Assembly: GCA_947632535.1 (NCBI GenBank)
Contig: CANRPR010000004.1
Location: 1-51,857, forward strand
Direction of reading: 5' to 3'
DNA: 51,857 nucleotides
Source of the DNA: an uncultured Clostridia bacterium
GTDB taxonomy: Bacteria; Bacillota; Clostridia; TANB77; CAG-508
Shown here: positions 40,691 to 51,857 of the stretch, piece after piece
How the letters are laid out: each line of letters opens with the position of its first letter
Numbering within the stretch: the stretch's first letter is position 1
Notes under the pieces: generated by a model
What the model was told of the DNA's origin: nothing
The model's database searches: none
The model's input: the letters and a program-made list of their open reading frames with translations, nothing else
Program-made: the position numbers and the translations under genes

Positions 40691-43177
40691 ACATTTTACT
40701 ACAATAACTGTCATATCATCCTTTGCTACTCCATAACCATTATCTATAGCCTCTTTTAACAAAATATCTGCTATTTTCTGAACATTATCTGTACTTATTT
40801 CTTCTAACACATTCTTTACCCACATCTCCTTATTTTGATATTCTGTATTAGATTCCATAATTCCATCACTACACATTACAAAAATATCATTATCCTCTAT
40901 ATCTTTATCATATACTACTAAATTTATATTTTCCATAATACCAGCTGGTAAAGATAAAGACTTAATTACTTGAACCATCTTATCATGCTTTACATATGTA
41001 GGACATGCTCCATTCTTTATAAACTCAATATTACCTTTATATAAATCTAATATTCCTATATCAATGGTAGCATATGTATCTTGTTTCGAATTATTTGAAT
41101 TTATACATAAAGTTGAATTTATAAGTTCAACTGATGTATCTTTGTCAAAGCCATTCGTTAGTAGTCTATCTAGCATTTTTATTGCTATTTGACTACTCTT
41201 TCTCGCTTCTGGACCAGATCCCATTCCATCACTTATTGCAATTAAATACTTACCATCATTTAATTTAGTTGTCAAGTATGAATCACCTGATACAGGAGAA
41301 CCATATTTAGTTATCTTTGCAATTCCCAACGAAATTCCATATTTATCTTCTGATGCAAAAACATTTACACATAAATTACTATCTTGCTTTAACGCACATT
41401 TTTGCTTTTGAACAACCACTTTTTCCTTTAAAACTTTAGATATTATCTTTTCAATCTCGTCTATATGACATTTTTTTGTATCATATTCTGCACATCTATC
41501 AATATATACCGTTACAATATATCTGCCACTTTCTTCTTGCTTTATTTTTACACTTCCTATAGGCACATTTTTTCCTTTTGCTATAGTAATTATTTGCATT
41601 TTCTCTTTTGAAAACTTTTCTACATCATTTTTATCTTCTTCAATTTCATGTGCTAAAGAATTAATTACTTTCGAAACACCTTCTAATTGATTAGATATCG
41701 TTCTTTTGTTTTCATCTATTTTCTGCTGCCATATAAAATTAACCTTACTAATTTTATATGAATCATTTATTATTTTTATAGCTTCTTTTAATTGCTGCTC
41801 TATTGACATAGTTATTTCTGCATCATCAAAACCTATAATATAATTATTGTTATCTGCAAAAATATCTAACAATTCCTGCCTAGTAATAGTTTGATTTATA
41901 AGCAAATGCTGATATATACTTTGTCTTATCTCTCTATCATTAGATAAATCTTCATACAACATGTTATATTGAATTGTTTCTAGATTATTATCAAGCTCAT
42001 CCATAAATATTTGTTCATTTTTTTCTTCTGTATGTTCATCTTCCTCTACAACTGTGGCTGCAACTTCCTTATATGTTGCTGCCATCTGCGAAATAGTTTC
42101 AGATACATTATTCAATTTATATATTGTTTCTTTCTTCTCTTCAATCTGATTTACTGGTCCAGTTGGCAAAAACTTAGTTTTACCAAATAAGTCTTCAATA
42201 TTTATCTCTATATCCTTTGGAACTATTAGCAATCCTAAAGATGCAATTAATATTTCTTTAAAATAAATAATTGCATGTGTATTTCCGTTAGATACATATG
42301 TTAATATAGCATTTCCTAGAATAAATCCAACTATTACACCTATCTTTCCAAATCGTGAAAAAATTCCTGCCAACATACCAGATAAAGCATATGCCGCAAT
42401 TATAATTGGATCTGAAACACCAATAATTCCAACCACTGTTCCTATAGTAATACCCGCTGTTGCACCAACTAAAACACCATTTTTCCATCCCAAAACTAAT
42501 ACTATTAAAATACTCAATATATTCCTTATTTCAAATCCAAATACTGATATTTCTCTAAATGACATTGCGCAAATTGCAAGTAGAATACTAGCACCTATAA
42601 CTTCTTCTATTGCAAAAGCTTTTTTTATACCAAATTCATCTATTATGATTAATGAATTTGCAAATATTTTATAAAATATGTATGCAGAAATACCAGCCAT
42701 TATACTCATTAATAATTGATACACTGTAAAGCTTTCAAAAAACATCTGACCTAACTGTACCAAAGTAACTGAAGCAAATACAAATTTTCCTAAACGCATT
42801 TTTTCATTTTCATACTCAGCTAATTGCTCCCTTGGTCTTGCTACCATAATCATAAATATAAAAAGCAACGATGTTAGCAAATATGTTAAAGTAGCTTGTC
42901 CACCTAATCCTACTGCTGTTCCAGCTATAGTACTTAAATATACCAAAAGTAATGGTATCTTATTGCTACAACATGCAGCAAATATAGATATTGCAAATGG
43001 TGTAATTACATTTGTGCCTTGTATTGTTGAAAGCATAAACGCAATAAAATATACCAATAACTTTTGCCTAGTACAATTTAATTTTAAAAAATTTTTTATT
43101 TTTCTCTCTTTTTTATCAAATTCAACATCCTCGTAGTCATTATTTCCTTCTGCTTGTCCTAATATATTCTGAAACAT
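40667..43177 (-). CDS. spoIIE: stage II sporulation protein E (PP2C phosphatase)
   Basis: Multi-TM N-terminus; C-terminal ISDGMGSGPEARKSSQIAIKMLDRLL and MCSDGIMES PP2C motifs. Confidence 0.95.
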   Translation of the reverse strand: MFQNILGQAEGNNDYEDVEFDKKERKIKNFLKLNCTRQKLLVYFIAFMLSTIQGTNVITPFAISIFAACCSNKIPLLLVYLSTIAGTAVGLGGQATLTYLLTSLLFIFMIMVARPREQLAEYENEKMRLGKFVFASVTLVQLGQMFFESFTVYQLLMSIMAGISAYIFYKIFANSLIIIDEFGIKKAFAIEEVIGASILLAICAMSFREISVFGFEIRNILSILIVLVLGWKNGVLVGATAGITIGTVVGIIGVSDPIIIAAYALSGMLAGIFSRFGKIGVIVGFILGNAILTYVSNGNTHAIIYFKEILIASLGLLIVPKDIEINIEDLFGKTKFLPTGPVNQIEEKKETIYKLNNVSETISQMAATYKEVAATVVEEDEHTEEKNEQIFMDELDNNLETIQYNMLYEDLSNDREIRQSIYQHLLINQTITRQELLDIFADNNNYIIGFDDAEITMSIEQQLKEAIKIINDSYKISKVNFIWQQKIDENKRTISNQLEGVSKVINSLAHEIEEDKNDVEKFSKEKMQIITIAKGKNVPIGSVKIKQEESGRYIVTVYIDRCAEYDTKKCHIDEIEKIISKVLKEKVVVQKQKCALKQDSNLCVNVFASEDKYGISLGIAKITKYGSPVSGDSYLTTKLNDGKYLIAISDGMGSGPEARKSSQIAIKMLDRLLTNGFDKDTSVELINSTLCINSNNSKQDTYATIDIGILDLYKGNIEFIKNGACPTYVKHDKMVQVIKSLSLPAGIMENINLVVYDKDIEDNDIFVMCSDGIMESNTEYQNKEMWVKNVLEEISTDNVQKIADILLKEAIDNGYGVAKDDMTVIVVKCRKKEVVS

Positions 43178-43440
43178 CCTTTACCACCTCATACTTTCTT
43201 AAATATAGGTATATTCTAGTATTATTTTTATAAATTGTTTGTCAAAATTAGTCCCTTATTTAAAAAAGTTTTCTGCTTTTTGTGATATATTTATTCTTTT
43301 TTTTCAATAAAGAATAATTTATGTTTATAATTCTATAATATTTTACTGCTTTTTTCAATGGAATTTGAAAAAATTTCTTGTTGATTATTTTTTACATCAA
43401 TGTTATGATATATGTATCTTAACAATAAGGAGAAAAAATC

Positions 43441-44400
43441 ATGTTAAAACAAGAAGTTTTCGATTTTTATAGTAAAACGAGTTTAAAATCATATAATTTA
43501 GATGAACGTATGCAATATCAATTAAACATTTTAGGTAGCCTAGATGTATTTACAAGACAACATTCTGAAAACGTTGCTAATATAACTTGCAGAATTTGTG
43601 AATATCTAAATGCACCTAAAAATTTTATTGTATACTGCACTACTTGTGCTTATCTGCACGATATTGGTAAACAATTTATTCCTGCATCAATTTTGCAATC
43701 TCCTACTGCTCTTACTGATGAGCAGTTTGAAATAATGAAAACACATACAACTATCGGATACAATATTTGTATGAAAGATTTAAAATTAAGACCTTATGCA
43801 GCAGGAGCTTTATATCACCACGAAGCTTTAGATGGATCTGGTTACCCTAACGGTTTAACAAAAAAAGATATTCCTATTGAAGCACAAATTATACGCGTGG
43901 CAGATATTTACGATGCACTAGTCAGCAAAAGGCAATATAAAACACACCTTGACATTTCAGATACTTTGCAAATATTAATAGACGAAACTAAGCCTCATAA
44001 TAAATGGGATAAAAACTCTTCTGCGCTTTCTAGCCTTGTAAAAGACGTAGAATATGGAAAAACAAATCCTAAATATTTAAAAGCACTTTTCAAAGTAGTA
44101 ATTGACGATATAGAATATGAAATATTTTGTGTTTCTGAATATGGTGAATATCTTGAACAAGAAATTGCAAGATTATCTCAAGCTTCAAAATACTATAATA
44201 AAATGTTATCAAGTAAAAAAGAAAAATCAAAAGAATATTATAAAAATGGAGTCACAATGTTACTAAAAGAAGGAGAAAATCTAGATAATTTTCTAAATGT
44301 ATTAGACGAATATAAAACTGCCCTTCAAGTTCGTCATAGCAAGATCGATGCTTTGCATGAAGAAATAAAAAAAATAAAAAGAATGAAGAAAACTTTTTAG
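43441..44400 (+). CDS. HD-GYP domain protein
   Basis: YLHDIGKQFIP; YHHEALDGSGYPNGL; RVADIYDAL. Confidence 0.9.
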   Translation: MLKQEVFDFYSKTSLKSYNLDERMQYQLNILGSLDVFTRQHSENVANITCRICEYLNAPKNFIVYCTTCAYLHDIGKQFIPASILQSPTALTDEQFEIMKTHTTIGYNICMKDLKLRPYAAGALYHHEALDGSGYPNGLTKKDIPIEAQIIRVADIYDALVSKRQYKTHLDISDTLQILIDETKPHNKWDKNSSALSSLVKDVEYGKTNPKYLKALFKVVIDDIEYEIFCVSEYGEYLEQEIARLSQASKYYNKMLSSKKEKSKEYYKNGVTMLLKEGENLDNFLNVLDEYKTALQVRHSKIDALHEEIKKIKRMKKTF

Positions 44401-45515
44401 TTTTCTTCATTCTTTTTACTTGCTATATAATCTTCAATTAATCCTTTTATTACAGTAAAAACTGGTACTCCCAAAAACATTCCCAGAACTCCAAAATACG
44501 CTCCACCCACTGTTACTGCAAATATAACTAGTAAAGGACTAATTTTCAAAGAACCTCCAACTATTTTTGGATTTATTATATTAGCATCAATTTGCTGTAA
44601 AATTATTACGATTATAGCCATCCATATTGCCTGACCAATTCCACCAGTAAGTATTGTAATTATAATAGCTACTATAACTCCAACAATTGCTCCAAAATAT
44701 GGAATTAAATTTGCAATTCCTATCATAAATCCTAATAAAGCTGCATATTTTACATTTAAAATTAACATTGCCACTGTTGTTATTAATCCAACAACAAATG
44801 CATCTACTAACTGACTAGATAAAAATTTAAAAAATATTTCATTAGACCTTGCAAAATATTTACCTACATTTTTATATGTTTTCTTATCTAATGTTGCTCC
44901 CGCTATATTCCTTAAAAACTTTAATATTTGTGCTCTTTCTATTAAAACATAAATTGAAACAATAACTGATACAAAAACATCAAATATTCCCGTAGCTAAC
45001 CCTATTGCACCTTTTGCATAATCCATAATTTTTTCTATACTTATATACTGTTCAATATCTATTTTGCTAATTGCCTCTTGTATTTTTTGTTCATCAATAT
45101 ATTTAACTATAGAAACATTCGGAATCTCTTTTATTTTTTGCATTGCAATATTATAATAATCCCCAATATTATTAAACAAATCTACCACGCTTTTCACAAC
45201 ATTAGGTAATATAAAATTAAAAGCTATTAGCAATATTATTAATACAATAAGATATACAGTAATTACACCTAAAGTTCTTGCTCGTTTTTTTACAAATTTA
45301 ATACTACTATTTTTATATGTATTTTCAACTTTTTTGCATGGTATGTAAAAAATGTACGCTAAAAATATTCCCATCAAAAATGGCATTAAAATTCCTATAA
45401 AATTTTTAATCCAATCAAATATCTCTGTAAAATTGTCCAAAGCTTTATATACAAATATTACTGCAACAGCAAAGCTAAACCAATACAGCCATTTTGTAAA
45501 AACCCTTTTTTTCAT
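44397..45515 (-). CDS. AI-2E family transporter
   Basis: Multi-TM; NLIPYFGAIVGVIVAIIITIL and QQIDANIINPKIVGGSLKISPLLVI. Confidence 0.92.
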   Translation of the reverse strand: MKKRVFTKWLYWFSFAVAVIFVYKALDNFTEIFDWIKNFIGILMPFLMGIFLAYIFYIPCKKVENTYKNSSIKFVKKRARTLGVITVYLIVLIILLIAFNFILPNVVKSVVDLFNNIGDYYNIAMQKIKEIPNVSIVKYIDEQKIQEAISKIDIEQYISIEKIMDYAKGAIGLATGIFDVFVSVIVSIYVLIERAQILKFLRNIAGATLDKKTYKNVGKYFARSNEIFFKFLSSQLVDAFVVGLITTVAMLILNVKYAALLGFMIGIANLIPYFGAIVGVIVAIIITILTGGIGQAIWMAIIVIILQQIDANIINPKIVGGSLKISPLLVIFAVTVGGAYFGVLGMFLGVPVFTVIKGLIEDYIASKKNEEN

Positions 45516-45523
45516 AACTCCTC

Positions 45524-46279
45524 CTAAAATTCTATATTTAATCCTACTGGGCAATGATCACTTCCAAATATATCTTTATAAATATATGCATCCTTTATAT
45601 TATTTTTTGCATCTTCTGAAACAATAAAATAATCAATCCTCCAACCTATATCTTTTGCCCTAGCATTTCCCATATATGACCACCAACTATATGCCACCTT
45701 TTCTGGATATTTATATCTAAAAGTATCTACAAAATTTGTTTGCAATAGCTCAGTCATTTTTCCTCTCTCTTCATCTGTAAATCCAGCATTTTTTCTATTT
45801 GTCTTTGGATTTTTCAAATCTATTTCCTCATGTGCAACATTTAAATCGCCACACATTACAACTGGTTTTTTAGCATTCAACTTAGTCAAATATTTTCTTA
45901 TTTCGTCTTCCCAAACCATTCTATAAGCTAACCTTTCTAACTCTCTTTTCGAGTTTGGCGTATAAATATTTACTAAATAAAACTTTTCAAATTCTAATGT
46001 AATAACTCTGCCTTCTTTGTCATGTTCTTCTATTCCAATTCCATAACTTGCTTGAATTGGCTTTATTTTTGTAAATATTGCTGTTCCAGAATAGCCTTTT
46101 CTTTCTGCACTATTCCAATATTCAAAATAGCCCGGCAAAGAAAAACCTTCAATTTGACCTACTTGCATTTTTGTTTCTTGAACACAAAATATATCTGCAT
46201 TTACCTCATTAAAAAAATCCATAAATCCTTTATTTAACACAGCTCTTAAGCCATTAACATTCCACGATACTAAATTCAT
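45524..46279 (-). CDS. xth: exodeoxyribonuclease III
   Basis: MNLVSWNVNGLRAVLNKGF; QETKMQ; CGDLNVAHEEIDLKNPK; GSDHCPV. Confidence 0.96.
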   Translation of the reverse strand: MNLVSWNVNGLRAVLNKGFMDFFNEVNADIFCVQETKMQVGQIEGFSLPGYFEYWNSAERKGYSGTAIFTKIKPIQASYGIGIEEHDKEGRVITLEFEKFYLVNIYTPNSKRELERLAYRMVWEDEIRKYLTKLNAKKPVVMCGDLNVAHEEIDLKNPKTNRKNAGFTDEERGKMTELLQTNFVDTFRYKYPEKVAYSWWSYMGNARAKDIGWRIDYFIVSEDAKNNIKDAYIYKDIFGSDHCPVGLNIEF

Positions 46280-46430
46280 ATTTATATACCGAATAACAAA
46301 TTCGGTCTGCCCCCTCTCATTTACCATTTTATTTTAACATAAAAAGTTTAAAAAAACAACATATTTTATATTGTCTTTTCATGTCGATTTATGTTAAAAT
46401 TAGTTATTATAAATATAGGAGGATTTAATT

Positions 46431-46910
46431 ATGTTAAAAGAATTTAAAGAATTTGCAACAAAAGGAAATATTATGGATATGGCTATAGGTGTTATTATAG
46501 GTGGTGCTTTTCAAAAAATAGTTACATCTCTAGTAAATGACTTAATTATGCCAATAATAACTATTTTTACGGGTAAAGTTAACTTTTCAGATTTAACACT
46601 TACCATTGGAAATAGCTCTATAAAATATGGTTCTTTCATAACAACCATTATTGATTTTTTAATTATTGCTTTTTCAATTTTTATTGCCATACGTTCTTTT
46701 AATAAACTTAGTGCTTCTACAAAAGAAAATATTGAAAATTTAAAAAAGAAAATAGGAGATACAGACGAAACTGAAGAAATGCAACCACAAGAACCTGCAA
46801 CAAAGCAATGCCCATATTGTCTTTCAGAAATTCCTTATAAGGCCGTAAAATGTGCACATTGCACAGCCGACTTAGAAAAAAATGACGACAAGATTACTGA
46901 AAATGCTTAA
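46431..46910 (+). CDS. mscL: large-conductance mechanosensitive channel with C-terminal zinc ribbon
   Basis: [55 protein letters not shown]. Confidence 0.95.
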   Translation: MLKEFKEFATKGNIMDMAIGVIIGGAFQKIVTSLVNDLIMPIITIFTGKVNFSDLTLTIGNSSIKYGSFITTIIDFLIIAFSIFIAIRSFNKLSASTKENIENLKKKIGDTDETEEMQPQEPATKQCPYCLSEIPYKAVKCAHCTADLEKNDDKITENA

Positions 46911-48257
<1,347 letters not shown>

Positions 48258-48295
48258 TTAGGCTTACTTTATTTTATTTTGGAAGGTGAGACATA

Positions 48296-49606
48296 TTGCC
48301 TAAGATTTATTTGGAAAAGAATGTCTTGGATGCCACACTAGAAAGATTAGAATATATTTTTAATCATTTTGAAAACATTTACTTTAGTGTCAGTGGAGGA
48401 AAAGACAGTTCTGTAATGGTGCAACTTGCAAATATGGTTGCAGAAAAACTTAACAAAAAATTTGATGTTATGTACATAGATTTTGAAGCTCAATATCGTG
48501 CTACAATAGATCACATATATGAATTAAAAAAGTTATCTCAAATTCGTGAATTTTATCATTTTGCACTTCCTTTAGCTTTACGTAATGCTGTATCTATATT
48601 ACAGCCAAAATGGATTTGCTGGGAAGAAAAAAGCAAAGATTTATGGGTAAGAGACTTACCAAAAGATAGTATAAATATGTCTAATTGCCCATTTGATTGG
48701 TTTAGAGAAGGTGAAGAATTCGAAGAATTTATTTTACAATTTGCTAATTGGTATCAACAAAAACATGGTGGCACTATTGCTTGTGGAGTCGGCATTAGGG
48801 CAGATGAAAGTTTCAATCGTTTCAGAACAATTAGCTTTCAAAATAATAAAATTACATTTGATAACAAATCGTGGACTACAAAAATAAAATATAAAGACGC
48901 ATATATAGATGTATTTAACTTTTACCCTTTATATGACTGGAGAGCTGAAGACATATGGGGATGCGTTAATAAATTTGATTTAATGTATAATAAAGTTTAT
49001 GATATGATGTACAAAAATGGTTTATCTATATATGAGCAACGCCTTTGCCAGCCTTATGGTGATGACCAACGTAATGGCTTGGATCAATTTAGGGCTATTG
49101 AGTATGAAACTTGGGGAAAAGTACTAAATAGAGTAAATGGTGTAAATTTTGGAAACATTTACTGCAGAACAAGTGCATTAGGTAATATAAAATCATGTAA
49201 ACCAGATTTCATGTCATGGCAAGAATATTCTGTATTCTTATTAGAAAGTATTGGTCTTTATAACAAGGATTTAATGCTTCACTATTATAAGAAAATCACA
49301 AAATTTATGGTTTGGTACAAAACAAAATGTAACATAGATGTTTGTGATATTCCAGACGAAAATGATAAAAAACTTGAAAGTCAAAGAAAAGTTATCTCAT
49401 GGCGAAGAATAGCTCGTGCCATAGAAAAAAATGATTTTTATATGAAAAGGCTTTGTTTTGCTCCAACAAAGACAGATGATGACGAACTGAAGCGATTAAT
49501 ACATCAATGGGATAATCTACTTACTGAAGATACCAAAACAGATGACAAAGATTTAAATAATTTTATTAATAACGAGGTGAAAAAATATGATAAAAATAAT
49601 GAATAA
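48296..49606 (+). CDS. PAPS reductase-like (DUF3440/IbrA-like) protein
   Basis: TTG start with GGAAGGTGAG SD; PP-loop SVSGGKDSSVM; followed by a ParB-like gene. Confidence 0.83.
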   Translation: MPKIYLEKNVLDATLERLEYIFNHFENIYFSVSGGKDSSVMVQLANMVAEKLNKKFDVMYIDFEAQYRATIDHIYELKKLSQIREFYHFALPLALRNAVSILQPKWICWEEKSKDLWVRDLPKDSINMSNCPFDWFREGEEFEEFILQFANWYQQKHGGTIACGVGIRADESFNRFRTISFQNNKITFDNKSWTTKIKYKDAYIDVFNFYPLYDWRAEDIWGCVNKFDLMYNKVYDMMYKNGLSIYEQRLCQPYGDDQRNGLDQFRAIEYETWGKVLNRVNGVNFGNIYCRTSALGNIKSCKPDFMSWQEYSVFLLESIGLYNKDLMLHYYKKITKFMVWYKTKCNIDVCDIPDENDKKLESQRKVISWRRIARAIEKNDFYMKRLCFAPTKTDDDELKRLIHQWDNLLTEDTKTDDKDLNNFINNEVKKYDKNNE

Positions 49607-49952
49607 CAAAGATAAAGATTTTTACCTTTATTTAGGAAAATTCTTTGGTTCTAGAATAGTACAAACCAAAACAAAAGACCGTTTATACGATGATGATAAT
49701 AAGACTTGGTATTTATATATTGAAAACGAAAAAGTACAAGCTGTTGTATCTGTATGTGATGGTATAATTAAAAATGTTTATTGTACAAATGAAGATCTTT
49801 TAGTTGAATTACTAAAAAAGATAAAAAAAGATGTAAATTTAGTTTCTAGCACAGTGCCAATCTGTTATGAAGAATCTTACAGAAAAGCCGGTTTTAAAAT
49901 AACCAGATTAGGAACATATAAAAATTTTGTATTAATTAGGAGTGACGTATAA
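49587..49952 (+). CDS. small acetyltransferase-like or unknown protein in the IbrA/IbrB-like cassette
   Basis: ORF overlaps both neighbours' termini; SVCDGIIKNVYC...SYRKAGFKITRLGTYKNFVLI is GNAT-like. Confidence 0.6.
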   Translation: MIKIMNNKDKDFYLYLGKFFGSRIVQTKTKDRLYDDDNKTWYLYIENEKVQAVVSVCDGIIKNVYCTNEDLLVELLKKIKKDVNLVSSTVPICYEESYRKAGFKITRLGTYKNFVLIRSDV

Positions 49953-50476
49953 TGTCTGATATCGAATTTCCTGTACTAAATGTAAAAATGGTTGATATTG
50001 ATAAAGTTATAGCAAATGATTATAACCCAAACAAAGTAGCCCCACCTGAAATGAAATTACTCAAGCATTCTATTGAGGAAGATGGCTACACGCAGCCAAT
50101 TGTTACATACTATGATAAAGAAAATGACAAATATATAGTGGTTGATGGATTCCACAGATATAGATGTGCAAAAGAATACTTTAATCTAAAACAAGTTCCT
50201 GTAGTTACAATTGATAAGGACTTGAGTAATCGTATGGCTAGCACAATAAGACATAATAGAGCTAGAGGAACACATCAAATTATGGATATGTCTAAAATTG
50301 TTATCGATTTAGCAAGTTCTGGCTGGTCTGACGAACAAATATCAGTACATCTTGGTATGGAATTAGATGAGATTATACGTTTAAAACAAGTTAGTGGACT
50401 AAAAGAAGCTTTTGCTAATCATGTATTTAGCAAGTCATGGGAAGAATTTGAAGAAAAACTAAAAAAAAATTCTTAA
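49952..50476 (+). CDS. ParB/Srx-like (IbrB-like) nuclease-domain protein
   Basis: ANDYNPNKVAPPEMKLLKHSIEEDGYTQPIVTYY...VVDGFHRYRCAKE; NRARGTHQI. Confidence 0.87.
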   Translation: MSDIEFPVLNVKMVDIDKVIANDYNPNKVAPPEMKLLKHSIEEDGYTQPIVTYYDKENDKYIVVDGFHRYRCAKEYFNLKQVPVVTIDKDLSNRMASTIRHNRARGTHQIMDMSKIVIDLASSGWSDEQISVHLGMELDEIIRLKQVSGLKEAFANHVFSKSWEEFEEKLKKNS

Positions 50477-50493
50477 TCCCATATCTTTATTCC

Positions 50494-50520
50494 TAAGGGT
50501 TCCTATATTAGGAGCCCTTT
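50494..50520 (+). terminator. terminator of the IbrA/IbrB-like cassette
   Basis: AAGGGTTCCTA-TAT-TAGGAGCCCTTTT. Confidence 0.85.
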
Positions 50521-50604
50521 TCATTTGAATTTTATTGGAATTTTTTTCAAAAAATATATTGACAAAATAATTCAAACAATATATAATATATTTCGTTCAT
50601 ATAT

Positions 50605-50680
50605 CGCGGGGTGGAGCAGTTGGCAGCTCGTTGGGCTCATAACCCAAAGGTCGGTAGTTCGAGTCTATCCCCCGCAACCA
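50605..50680 (+). tRNA. initiator tRNA-Met (CAT), CCA encoded
   Basis: CGCGGGG...CCCCGCAACCA with C1/A72 mismatch typical of initiator tRNA; GGGCTCATAACCC anticodon arm. Confidence 0.95.
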
Positions 50681-50722
50681 GAATTAGCAAGTCTTTTACG
50701 ATTTGCTTATTTTTTTGCTTAT

Positions 50723-50742
50723 ACGAAAAAGTGACGAAAATT
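50723..50742. repeat. 20-bp direct repeat copy 1
   Basis: ACGAAAAAGTGACGAAAATT, identical to 51316-51335. Confidence 0.85.
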
Positions 50743-50780
50743 TTAAAAAAGTAGAAAAACAAAAAAATGAAAAAGTAGAA

Positions 50781-50803
50781 GAATTATGAAGTCCCCATAA
50801 TTC
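50781..50803. terminator. hairpin downstream of the XRE gene
   Basis: GAATTATG-AAGTCCC-CATAATTC followed by a T-rich tract. Confidence 0.55.
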
Positions 50804-50831
50804 CTTTATTTTTTATATTATATAATTTTAG

Positions 50832-51128
50832 TTATTTTGACTTGTTTACCTTTTTGCTTAATGGAACAACTTTTATAGTATACCCTAAAGGATATAGTAA
50901 TTTTATAAGTGTTGAAGCTTGAGGAGAATGTACGAGACTTTCTATTTTTGCAATAGAAGGTTGTTTTATTCCACTTTGTTCACTTAATTCTCTTTGTGTT
51001 AAATTTGCCTTTTTTCTTGCTTCTATAGTTGCTCGTATAATATCTAATTCTAGTTCCATTTCTGCAGTTTCTTCTGGGGTGAAATTAAAATCTTTTTCTA
51101 CATCTTCCCATTTTTTTAATTTACTCAT
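50832..51128 (-). CDS. XRE/HigA-like HTH antitoxin, apparently without partner toxin
   Basis: ARKKANLTQRELSEQSGIKQPSIAKIESLVHSPQASTLIKLLYPLG helix-turn-helix. Confidence 0.85.
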   Translation of the reverse strand: MSKLKKWEDVEKDFNFTPEETAEMELELDIIRATIEARKKANLTQRELSEQSGIKQPSIAKIESLVHSPQASTLIKLLYPLGYTIKVVPLSKKVNKSK

Positions 51129-51315
51129 TATAATCACTCCTTTTTTTAGAATCTTCATATATTTCAATGTTATATATTTCATTACTTCCTTTATATTTAT
51201 ATATATAATTATAACCTAAATGCTATCAAAAGTCAATTCTATTATATTATTATTTTCACAAAAAGGTGATTTTATTTATAAAACATTGTATTTAATTTTT
51301 TTGAAAAAAACAGTG

Positions 51316-51335
51316 ACGAAAAAGTGACGAAAATT
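51316..51335. repeat. 20-bp direct repeat copy 2
   Basis: ACGAAAAAGTGACGAAAATT. Confidence 0.85.
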
Positions 51336-51447
51336 AAAAACGTTTAAGATATTTTATAATATTTTAAAATAAAAAAAGTTTATAAAAGGCTAATTTTACA
51401 ATACTTTGAAACAAATTAAAATACTATGAAATAATGTATTAAACGCA

Positions 51448-51492
51448 CTCATAACCCCAAGGTCGGTAGTTCAAGTCTATCCCCCACAACCA
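51448..51492 (+). repeat. partial duplicate of the tRNA-Met 3' half (att-like scar)
   Basis: CTCATAACCCCAAGGTCGGTAGTTCAAGTCTATCCCCCACAACCA matches the 50605-50680 tRNA 3' half with a few substitutions. Confidence 0.85.
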
Positions 51493-51857
51493 ATTCTCCA
51501 TATTGATTTACTGCTGTTTCTATTTCTTTTAAATTTGTTAATTGTTGCATAGCAATATTCCTCTCTTTTATATTATTTATAGTATAGCATAAATTTTACT
51601 ATTTTTGTAGCAGTTTCTTGTAGTTCTCCTAAATGCTCCATTAGTTTATTTTCTATAAATAAAATTGTATATTCTGTATCTATCCTTATATTTCTCTTTC
51701 CGCTATTTTATACACAATTATATTATGTTATCTTTTCGTTTTTTGTCGCTTATTGTCGGAATTTTTTTCTTGCTTTTTCTATCTTTTTATGTTTAAATAT
51801 TTAACATGAAGTGCAACATGTGTAATCTTATTTTTTTCTACGCTTTAAACTTTCGTT

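Noticed and set aside
43441-45515. HD-GYP and AI-2E genes overlapping by 4 bp tail-to-tail
   Set aside because: Ordinary convergent overlap; no further signal.
46431-46910. MscL zinc-ribbon fusion as novel
   Set aside because: [10 protein letters not shown]...C-type zinc ribbon at the MscL C-terminus appears to be a recurrent architecture in Firmicutes; not unusual enough.
50525-50734. 69-aa plus-strand ORF
   Set aside because: Runs straight through the initiator tRNA-Met; chance ORF.

Overview
AT-rich window from a spore-forming Clostridia-type Firmicute. Spore genes include YlbJ, SpoIIE, an SspH-like SASP and an SleL/YaaH-like GH18. The rest is mostly housekeeping: rpsB-tsf, tsaD, lysS, recN, tlyA, hslO, pdp, rnhB, recG, rpmB, nth, xth, mscL and purA. 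There are also surface/cell-wall proteins, tRNA-Glu(CTC), initiator tRNA-Met(CAT), and a decayed tRNA-associated island at the right end. The strongest unusual signal is translational. Two otherwise intact genes are interrupted: a peptidase U32 at 31434-33831 and a BRO/antirepressor-like gene at the left edge. Both breaks lie exactly at an in-frame CGG codon, and both are restored by skipping the single C (+1 frameshift). A by-eye check of all cgg/ccg triplets in the called genes found only one other in-frame CGG, in an ORF of foreign-looking codon usage. This suggests CGG is a near-absent, possibly unassigned or 'hungry' codon that triggers +1 frameshifting. Other notable items: a WecA/TagO-like transferase fused in frame to rubredoxin through a linker encoded by an apparent Shine-Dalgarno sequence; an RpiB paralog lacking canonical active-site residues; a candidate switching leader RNA upstream of a small membrane-protein ORF; an IbrA/IbrB-like PAPS-reductase/ParB cassette; and an untracked Cys-rich small membrane protein. 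All calls are by eye without database searches.
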